A stretch of DNA of 64,000 nt from Larix kaempferi. Its lineage: Eukaryota; Streptophyta; Pinopsida; Pinales; Pinaceae. The stretch's first letter is position 1. The number at the start of each line of letters is the position of its first letter. Both the position numbers and the translations under genes were made by a program. Location: contig BSBM01000007.1 of the NCBI GenBank assembly GCA_027924585.1, positions 6,836,001-6,900,000 on the forward strand, in the 5' to 3' direction. A model generated the notes under the pieces. That model ran no database searches. It was given only the letters and a program-made list of their open reading frames with translations, and was not told where the DNA came from. Of the stretch, positions 56,441-64,000 are shown in pieces.

Positions 56441-57188
56441 ATGAATATACTTCTATGACAATTGTAAGAGTCCTCTTGGGTGGTTTGCTCAGAGTGTGAT
56501 TTTTTCCACTTCCTTTTGGTGGAATTTTGAACAATATAAATATATATCACACCCTATGATTCCCACAAACAGATCCTTCTACTCAAAGTTATTCAAATTT
56601 AAAATGACGTACCTTTTTTAACCTTGATTGGAGAACTATTTTATAGCTGACTTGGAATTGATGTAAATTTGAAATTTTGGATCCTATTGGTCTAAAAATT
56701 CATCCTGTTGTATCCGGATGTGTCCTATTTCTGATGCTATAGGTATGAACTAATTTGGATGCTCCAGTAAGAATTTATTGCAAATATTCCAACACTTCTT
56801 ACTTTTTGTCTATCCCAAAGAGAGAAATTGTACGGTAGGCCATGTTTCCAATAATTTGTATCTGAGGCTGAAAAATATACCAGAGTTAACTCATTTTGTC
56901 TCCTTACTGATGCAATAGGTATCACTCAATTTGGATCTCACATTCCCCATATATGACTTTTTCCCCAGAACACCTTTTTTAGACTAGTTTCTTGACTAGT
57001 CAAAAACCCTATATTCCAAAGAGAATATATCCAAACTTGTAATGTATCAGGATATGAAAATTGGACCCCAAATAGTTTGAAATTTTCTAGATATGGGTTG
57101 TTAATCTCTCTTTCTAAATCCTTGTAGAAAAACAATTATAGTGAAAATTCCAAGATGACATGTTTTGAAGAAACCGGTCCCGAGGAAA
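56441..57188. other. Noncoding stretch, probable leader of a - strand element
   Basis: No ORF of interest. The words GATGCTATAGGTATGAACTAA and GATGCAATAGGTATCACTCAA (about 56733 and 56908) mark a diverged ~175-bp direct repeat. It lies inside the PBS at 57189-57202, so it may be the leader of the element whose LTR is at 57205-57661. Confidence 0.4.
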
Positions 57189-57202
57189 GAGCTTTGATAC
57201 CA
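57189..57202 (-). promoter_or_regulatory. Primer-binding site next to LTR 57205-57661
   Basis: The - strand reads TGGTATCAAAGCTC, one transition from the initiator-Met site. Confidence 0.7.
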
Positions 57203-57204
57203 AA

Positions 57205-57620
57205 TGTTATGCAACCCAAATTTTATGCAACCAAGTCCCCAAAATAGCATAAAAAGAGCATAAATAGACCAAAAGAAAACAATCCATGCCTTAATGATGA
57301 ATACCAGAGATGAATAGAAAACCTCTTCGAGGGGGAAACCTCCTTACACAATGTACTAAGTACATAAGACGAGACAAGATACAATGATGACTAAAATGAA
57401 ATATCTCCTTCCTATATATATGAGACAAAGGTGTACAATAAAAACTAATAGACCCACTAATAGAACCAAGTTGGCACCAATAATATTTAATGCACCACAA
57501 TATAGGGGATAATGCACCACTCTATAAGGGGGTAATGTGGCATCATTGAGGGATTAACAATCTTGTAAAACCTTATTTGAGGCCCATCTCAAATGAATCA
57601 TTGCATCGTACTAATTGTTT

Positions 57621-57652
<32 letters not shown>

Positions 57653-57661
57653 CACCTAACA
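57205..57661 (-). repeat. LTR-like segment, 457 bp
   Basis: Bounded by TGTTATGC and CACCTAACA, so TG...CA with TGTTA/TAACA inverted ends. PBS on one side; on the other the - strand reads GGAGACAAGGGAT, PPT-like. Contains an (AT)n microsatellite at 57623-57650. A ~70-bp part (from about 57562) is repeated at about 57883-57955. Confidence 0.65.
57623..57650. repeat. (AT)14 microsatellite
   Basis: Uninterrupted AT dinucleotides. Confidence 0.95.
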
Positions 57662-57952
57662 ATCCCTTGTCTCCGATACCCTGGAAACCCTTATCCCTAT
57701 AACTGAGCAATAAAAATTCTTCATTCTTCCATAGTAGTCAATGCAGTAACTATATTCTCTATGGGTATCCAAGTGAAATTCCTACATCTTTTCATCTAGT
57801 AGGAATTTGGAAATTCTATTAATGTAGTAATATTCAACCATGAGTAATAGTTCCACTAGAATTAAAAAAACATGCGGGTCTCGTAAAACCTTATTTGAGG
57901 CCGATCTCAAATGAATAATTTCACCGTACTAATTGTTTATATATATATATAT

Positions 57953-58671
57953 TGACCTATTTGAATAGAATCCTTGATTTTTTCTAATCATTCTGATATA
58001 CATTCCTTACAACCCTTTGTGTGGACCCATCACACCTTTTAAAACCAATGATACACACTTGAAACCAAAGAAACTAGAGTAAACTGATCAACTAGAAAAA
58101 CCAGAGAGATAAGGAAGTAGCAAACCCAAATCAACCTCAAAAAATTCAATCTAGCATGCAAGGCATGCAGACCATGATCAAGTCATTGCAACAGACAATG
58201 GAAAATATCAACAACAACAGGGTGAATGACATGATAGTGACTAATGTTATATATCAACATGTTGGATTTTATCTTAAACATGAAGAGCCCACCAATGAAG
58301 CCTTATATATATAGTGACCTATATAAATAGAATCCTTGATTTTTGCTAATCATTCTGATATAGATGTCTTACAATCCTTTTGTGTGGACCCAACACACCT
58401 TTTAACACCAATGGTACACACTTGCAACTAGAGAAACTAGAGTAAACTTAGCAACTAGAGAAACTAGAGTGATAAGGAAGTAGCAAACCCAAATCAACCT
58501 CAAAAAATTCAATCTAGCATGGAAGGCATGCACACGATAATCAAGTCATTGCAACAGACAATGGAAAATATCAACAACAACATGATGAATGACATGATAG
58601 TGACTAATGTTTTATCTCAACATGTTGGATTTTCTCTTAAACGTGAAGATCCCACCAATGAATCCTTTGGC
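57953..58671 (+). repeat. 362-bp tandem duplication
   Basis: Two units starting TGACCTAT at 57953 and 58315, collinear throughout, each containing TCAATCTAGCATG(C/G)AAGGCATGC and CAACAGACAATGGAAAATAT. Each unit holds an upstream stretch and the first codons of a gag-like frame. Confidence 0.9.
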
Positions 58672-58860
58672 ACTAAAGAAGAATAGAATCACTCCTTTAA
58701 GGATAAATCTTCACGGCACTACTTTCCAAATATTGACATGTGAAAATTTGATGGATCATATACCTTGTGTTGGGTACCCAAACTATTTTTCCCTCTATGT
58801 CTATTATCACCTTAATTTTGCACATTTCAAAAATTATTATAGAAAAAAATCATTGGCATA
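58150..58860 (+). pseudogene. Gypsy gag N-terminal fragment
   Basis: The frame reads SLQQTMENINNN, NDMIVTNVLSQHVGFSLKRE, then a stop and HSFKDKSSRHYFPNIDM and KFDGSYTL (about 58690-58760), the start of a gypsy gag capsid (KFDGxDP type). The first part occurs in both copies of the 362-bp duplication; only the right copy continues into the capsid. It fades after 58860. Confidence 0.6.
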
Positions 58861-59639
58861 CAGCATGTAGTTCATAGGTATTCTTCATCAACAAAATTAA
58901 CATATGAAACAAATCAATAAATCATAATTCTGGACAATCATGTGGTTTTTAAAAAAAAATCATGCAACACAGGTTTGTCAAATACAACCCACATGAAATT
59001 GCTGGAAATTGCATGGAAAAAACTTTGAAAATTTTGTATATGTACCAGTGTGCATACCATTAATTTATGTGCCACATTCAAGACTTTTCAACCAAATTTT
59101 GGCTCCAAGGAAATCAAATTGGCTTCCTTCACATCCTTGGGCATTCAATAGCCCCCATACTTGTACCTTGAAGCCACTTCATGAGAGGGAGCATTCACAT
59201 GAAGAACCCGTTGTTTGAAGACCTCCATTTGGCCTATAAAAGGAATCCATGAGTACGCATTTCATGAGGAATCAAGAGAAAATTTATGCTACAAGAATCT
59301 TCTTTCAACCTGAGAGAATCAACTCAAAAATCAATACTTTTTGTTCATCATACCAAATTAATTATCAATAAATTAGGGAGCGATAAAAGGACTCTCCCAA
59401 AGGGAGGGTTGAATACCATTTGAAAGCAACATTGTCCTAGGTGACACCATTATATTCAAGCTTTTCTATTGGACATAAACATTTGGTTAAACCTCATCTC
59501 TTTGTTTCGTTTTTATCTCATGTAAGTTAATCTTCCAATCAATCATTATATGTGTTTTTATTCATTGTATAGCTTCAGTATTGTTTATTGGACATACTAA
59601 ACATCAACTCACAGTGTTTCCTTGCCTGGAACCTAAAAG
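58861..59639. other. Noncoding, LTR-like promoter features
   Basis: No ORF I can support (the 69-codon frame 59009-59218 has no motif). CCTATAAAAGG at about 59233 is a good TATA-box match and AATAAA lies near 59367, so this could be the U3-R part of an LTR, with no partner copy seen. Confidence 0.4.
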
Positions 59640-59990
59640 GGAAGGGAGGATTTCCCAAACTTGGGCCATTTTTTCCCAAAAAAACCCTGTTGTTCTTTAG
59701 AGAGTTGAAGATATAGGTCTAGAGTTATTTTGAGTGTTTTATCTTCAAGTTCAATTGGGAGCATAGCCACTTTTCCATAAACCAACTCATATGGTGTAAA
59801 CCCTAGTGGTGTTCCATGTAGTTTTATATGCCTGTACACCTATATTAGGTTATTTTCCAAGTCCCTCCTATGTTAATGCTTCACTATTTTGGTGAGAATA
59901 TTGAGTAGTTATCTCTTTGTGACCTATATTTTCCTCTTTGCCTAAGATGATAGGCAACTGATTTCCTATGAAAAAACTTGATATGCAAAC
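59640..59990 (-). pseudogene. Gypsy integrase fragment
   Basis: On the - strand across stops: ELLNILTKIVKH, RRDLENNLI, then GFTPYELVYGKVAMLPIELE. This is the part just after the catalytic Glu of gypsy integrase (TGFTPYxLVYGKEA motif). The catalytic residues themselves are not visible. It lies between a possible LTR and the inverted G-family LTR at 60095-60861. Confidence 0.8.
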
Positions 59991-60094
59991 TATTGTGGAT
60001 ATCATATTATAATAGTTTATAACACCATATCTTCTAATATTCTAAAATCTCTTATTATATAGTGATTTACTTTAGATTGTAGATTTAATGTTAC

Positions 60095-60861
60095 CAAATT
60101 AGTGTTGAAATAACCTGAAAAGAACTAGTAATCAAAGCAAAGAAGCAAGCAAATAATAGACCATCCACACAGTATATATATATATATATATGTCATGAGA
60201 AAACCCAATACGGTAAATAACTAGATTGAAAATGATTCCTATGCTTGCATCTATTTTCTTCTTAGTAATGTAATGCGAATACAAAGAAAGAGGCACTCAC
60301 TATGGAGTTTCCATGGAATCTATGGCCAATATGGTTGCTACAACATATTATAACTCCTTTGTTCTACTTCAATATCCCACTCCCATATATTTTTATTAAT
60401 TATGGAAAATATACCACACATTAAGAATGTAACCCCTTCTTTTCCTAGCATCCTAGTATTTGAGATAGCTTGATAATAGTCTAGGTTTAGGGTTAGGGTT
60501 TTTGCATGCCTCAACAAAAAATTAATGTTAAGGTTTTGGACCCTCTATAATAATATTGAAAGTGCATACATGACCAACTCCCATGTGTGAGTAATCGAAT
60601 TTGATGTGGAATCCACTCGGTATCGTGGTGGTTAATATAATAGGTCAACTTGCAAGAATCACAATGTTTGCATACGAACTCTGATTGAGGTGATACTTGC
60701 ACCATTGGAAATGTCTTGTTGTGTAGAACAAACAAAGAGGTTGTAGATCGTATTGATAATATTTTACCAGAAAAATGATCATTTAAGGCCTCAAACAAGA
60801 TCCATAAGGCTCTGGACACTAGATCACCAAAGTGGGACCTACCCATAACATGAGCCCTACA
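60095..60861 (-). repeat. LTR of the G family, inverted orientation
   Basis: Read on - it begins TGTAGGGCTCATGTTATGGG at 60861 and follows the LTR of G (46510-47508): CTTGTTTGAGG, the GAGTGGATTCCA word, GGCATGCAAAAACCCTAACC, CTCCATAGTGAGTGCC. It lacks the 165-bp duplication. The end is placed near 60095, where TTGGTAACATT could be a decayed PBS. Confidence 0.7.
60173..60191. repeat. (TA)n microsatellite
   Basis: Nineteen bases of uninterrupted TA within the inverted LTR. Confidence 0.9.
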
Positions 60862-61680
60862 AACTAGTTACTACTACATTTGGGTGTGAATTCCATGTGT
60901 TTTTTTACAATGATATAGGAAATGGTTTGTGTTGTAAGAATTTTTTTGAAATTGTTGAAATAATTATAACTTGTTTTACTTAATGCCCCCAACATACATC
61001 AGAATTTTGACATTCCCCTCAACAATATTGGACTTCCAACAATAACACCCATAAATTTATTTGAACATTGCAATATTTTGACATGGTCAAAATGAAACAA
61101 TTATATATGTTTTAATTAATCCCCCATATTGTGTTAAAATTTCGATGATACCCTCATGGAAATCGGAATTTCGATGATAAAACCCTCAAATTTATTTGAG
61201 CATTGCAATCCTTTTATATGGTCAAATAAATATCATAGTTGTGGAATTTGACATAGTTAACTATCATCAAAATTTAAATGATCATGTCCATACAATAATT
61301 AGAATGTTTCATTAATGTTTTTCTATGGTCAATAAAGCTTATGTGACATACTCAACTATCATCAGAATTCCAACATAGATTACTTATATTTAAGTCTGAA
61401 GATATAAGGTGACAATTATGTAATGTTATTGACATCTTTAAGAGATTTTTTCATAGTTTGATAATTATAACAATGTTACAACTTTTTTCTATCTACTTTC
61501 AATATCAAATTTGATTCTACAAAATAAGTTTTCCCTAATATCCTTTACATAATTGAAATAATCCTGGAGTAAACAATTTGAAAAAAAACAAAAACAAAAA
61601 TAACTTAGAATATATAGTTATATTGTGCTAGTATTTATTCAATACAGATGGTGTTCATGTAAATTATATAGTTAATAATT
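60862..61680. other. AT-rich stretch with a diverged ~134-bp repeat
   Basis: AAATTTATTTGAACATTGCAA at about 61054 and AAATTTATTTGAGCATTGCAA at about 61188 start two diverged units ending ATGGTCAAA. No ORF. Confidence 0.5.
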
Positions 61681-62040
61681 CCAATATCAAAAGAGGAAAG
61701 TTTGAGGATTGTTGCTAGGGTAAGGGAGCAACTTGGTGATGGTAAATTTTGGTTCCCTTGCAAAAGTGAAAGGGATTAAATAGAATAATTTTAAGGGCTC
61801 CAACTAAAAAATATTGGTAAGTATTAAAAGTTCTTCATTACACATATGATTTTTATTATCATCTAATTTTTTATTGTTTTCATATTCGATATGGATACTA
61901 AAAATATTTATTGTTTATTATTACAAAGACAAAGTGTCCTAGGATTGGATAAGTGGATGAGGAGTGCCAAATTATAGTATAAATATTGGTGAACAAGCTA
62001 ATTGAGATCATCATGGAGAGGATAATAAAGATCAATAATT
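61681..62040 (+). other. Possible 5' part of the TNP2 relic
   Basis: A short segment near 61735-61770 (GDGKFWFPCKSER in translation) could be a decayed transposase-associated domain, but the match is too short to call. Confidence 0.25.
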
Positions 62041-62790
62041 TAATACTATGGCCGAGGAAATTGATGATATTGATATAATTGAGAATGATGGGACAATTTT
62101 TTTGATCAATGACACTTTTTCTCCATTGATGGTGGATAACTTTACTGAACTTATTCATGGTGTACCTTTGACTGATTAGGCACAAAAATCCTTATATGAA
62201 GGGTTAAGGACAAATCTTCTATCTATGATTTTATTATTGGTGAACCTGAAAGTGTTGAACAATTCGTCAAACACCTATCTTGAGAGATCCTAAGGTATGT
62301 AATACAATTCTTCATACATGAATACCATATTTTTTTCTTTATGCTTTTAGTGTTAATTATATTGTGTAAATGTCGATGCAATATCGATGAATATTCATTA
62401 CTTTAATTTTTTTTTGAATGTTGTAGGCTATTAGGTCTTATTCTCCTAGCATTGTCAAATAACTTATGTGGTGCATACTGATATTTGTCTCTCATTATGA
62501 AACATTTATGAACGGAGTATAAATACATTAATGCATGTGCTAATTACCATATTATATATTATGGACAACATGCAACAAATTTGGTGTGCCCTCAATGTGG
62601 ATTTAATAGATATCGAACGGATCAACCGAACAAATAAGATATTCTGCAAGGTTCTTCATCATATTCCCATAATTCCATGTTTCCAATGATTATTCAAACA
62701 CAAAAACATGGAACAATTTATAGATTACCATGCAAGAAAAAAAGTGAATATGATATTATATCCCAGTCTCAACAACCATCTCCTCTGGTG
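62041..62790 (+). pseudogene. CACTA (En/Spm) TNP2-like transposase relic
   Basis: Segments in order: an acidic start MAEEIDDIDIIENDGT, then FTELIHGVPLT and KSLYEGLRTNLLSMILLLVN (about 62150-62245), corresponding to the PLYxGxxxSxLSxxLxLLNLK block of TNP2; a candidate intron 62295-62426 (AAG|GTATGT ... TTGTAG|GC); LLALSNNLCGAY; YKYINACANYHIIYYGQHAT with LVCPQCGFNRYR (about 62525-62620), the IxACPNDCxLYY...CPxCGxSRYK zinc-like block; then in another frame VLHHIPIIPCFQRLFKHKN and YHARKK, the PxKxLRYFPIxPRLQRLY block. Stops and at least two frame changes. No CACTA termini found in the window. Block order matches the family, so I am fairly sure. Confidence 0.75.
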
Positions 62791-62954
62791 TGACATTCGC
62801 ATCTTCAACTTTATGTTCTTGTATATTAACTGTATATTCTCTCCGAGTTATTCTAAACTAAGACTAAACTTATGTGATAAGCCTCCTAATCCAGATTTGT
62901 GACAGATGCTATACAATGATTTATGTATTGTTTTTTTTTAATTTACCTTCTCGA

Positions 62955-63370
62955 AATTCCTTCATCATGTGGGAGTTCCAAGTTGAGCTTTGTATCAACA
63001 GTACATTCAGACTTTGTATTAACAAAATACTGTCAACCTAATTCTAGTATATTCAATTTATTGTCGTCTTTGCTTTATTCTTTTGCGCCTTTCATAAAGT
63101 GCTTTGAGAGCATTCTTTCTTTCTTTGAAACACTTATGTTCTTGTTCTTGAAGTAAATTTAGGCACTTTTCTTTCCAGAGCTTCCAATTTTTAATTCAGC
63201 TGAGTGCTAGCACTTGCAATCTCAGAGTTCAACTGAAAATGAAGCTCACATCCATACCATCTATAAACCCTGCGATCTACCACATCCATAATTACTTTGT
63301 AAACTTCACTTAGTATTACAAAATTCGATAGTTGATAGATCCTTGTACATCGAATTCCACCCTTTTTGTG
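62955..63370 (-). pseudogene. Exon-like coiled-coil fragment, unknown gene
   Basis: On - a 59-codon open stretch reads GGIRCTRIYQLSNFVILSEV, YKVIMDVVDRRVYRWYGCEL, HFQLNSEIASASTQLN, then a stop and KLEALERK. One base shift leads to LNLLQEQEHKCFKERKNALK and ALYERRKRIKQRR (heptad-like, highly charged), and another to SECTVDTKLNLELPHDEGIS, which ends at a good donor GAGAAG|GTAAAT (62960-62955). Amino-acid use is unlike the LTR polyproteins here. I do not recognise the gene; it may be a captured or decayed host exon, and the three-frame reading is inference. Confidence 0.35.
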
Positions 63371-64000
63371 CCAAAAAAAAATAATGAGTGTTACATCCTC
63401 TTAATATTTCCTACCAAATCACTTATTAAATAGTGCAATGTGCCATCTCACATACTGAAGAAACATTACAATATTCAACAACATATTTTTCTCTCTCTTG
63501 CCACATTGAACGGTTGGCTTTCTCAACGGTTAGTTGATATAATTCAATGGTCATCGAATAACTCTATCAATGTTCAAGTTTTACACCATGTTGACTCACT
63601 TTATTGTGGCAAGTTGGAGAACACTTGCAAGATGGGCCACATTCATAAACCTTAAATTTTGCTTCCACCAACACAAATGCATCTATGTGCTCATCATGAG
63701 AATCTGGTGCTGAGGACAATACACACTTGTTGTTCATTGCTTATGAAAGAAGACACCTTCGTTTGATAGGTAATCCTTTAGAGATAAGCAAGAAGTATTT
63801 CAAGAGAAGATGAAAGAGTGCTCTCTTTCTAGGTTGTTGTACACTCAGAGGTAAGAACACAAAGGTCATATCTGGTTGTACAAAATAATCAAGATACCTT
63901 CTTTATTCTTTGAACTTGCCATCGTAGCTTCTGTCCATAACATTGAACCCCCATGGGTTGCGTGGTATTTTCAAATGTTTTCAAATCTTGTTAGCCAACT
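63371..64000. other. Unassigned right edge
   Basis: No motif recognised. Short frames (63440-63655 on +) lack features. The last 300 bp contain no LTR ends I can see. Confidence 0.3.

Noticed and set aside
60481-60502. Telomere-like TTTAGGG words
   Set aside because: Only about two copies, shared with the LTR of G near 47020 as CCCTAACCCTAA, so they are LTR sequence and not an interstitial telomere array.
1-64000. CRISPR arrays, bacterial operons, rRNA or tRNA genes
   Set aside because: The regular repeats found are LTR minisatellites. No tRNA cloverleaf or rRNA sequence was recognised, though I could not run a covariance search.

Overview
The window reads as repeat-filled plant nuclear DNA with no intact host gene. 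AT-rich sequence, initiator-Met tRNA primer-binding sites, Ty3/gypsy chromovirus and Tat-lineage elements, Ty1/copia elements and a CACTA (En/Spm) relic all fit a seed plant with a large genome. A gymnosperm or conifer is my guess, from overall element style rather than from any diagnostic gene. Almost every open frame belongs to a decayed LTR retrotransposon. Structures were called from paired LTRs, TSDs, PBS and PPT sites and conserved polyprotein motifs.

Layout. (A) An outer gypsy element on + is split: its integrase tail lies at 1-330, and its extra ORF, PPT and 3' LTR lie at 15806-21334. (T) A Tat-lineage gypsy element on - occupies 1306-15805, inserted in A, with ~940-bp LTRs, gag, protease, RT-RNase H, integrase, a second archaeal-type RNase H placed after integrase, and an antisense extra ORF with an intron. 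(B) 21362-24766 is the 5' half of a copia element on -, apparently inserted in (C), the RT-RNase H end of another copia element on + (24767 to about 26440). About 26440-29400 is AT-rich, with a long foldback (26504-26678) and local duplications. (D) A chromovirus on + spans 29406-44429, with 2.5-kb LTRs holding two tandem arrays; its 3' LTR is split by (E), a complete copia element on - (37154-42235, TSD TCGAT). (F) 44640-46500 is a gypsy gag remnant. (G) A second chromovirus on + starts with an LTR at 46510 and is split inside pol by (H), a non-autonomous LTR element on - (49392-56084, TSD AAAAC) that carries a long ORF of unknown family but no pol. From 56441 on come LTR and gag fragments, an integrase fragment, an inverted LTR of the G family, a TNP2 transposase relic near 62.0-62.8 kb, and a coiled-coil exon-like fragment on - near 63.0-63.4 kb.

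Nothing here forms a working pathway. The interest lies in retroelement architecture: two Tat-like elements with different extra ORFs (one antisense and intron-bearing, one sense and very long), an aRNH domain after integrase, a pol-less element with a long nearly continuous ORF, and LTRs built from minisatellites. Most copies carry stops, frameshifts or lost catalytic residues, so the locus is probably transcriptionally and transpositionally dead.
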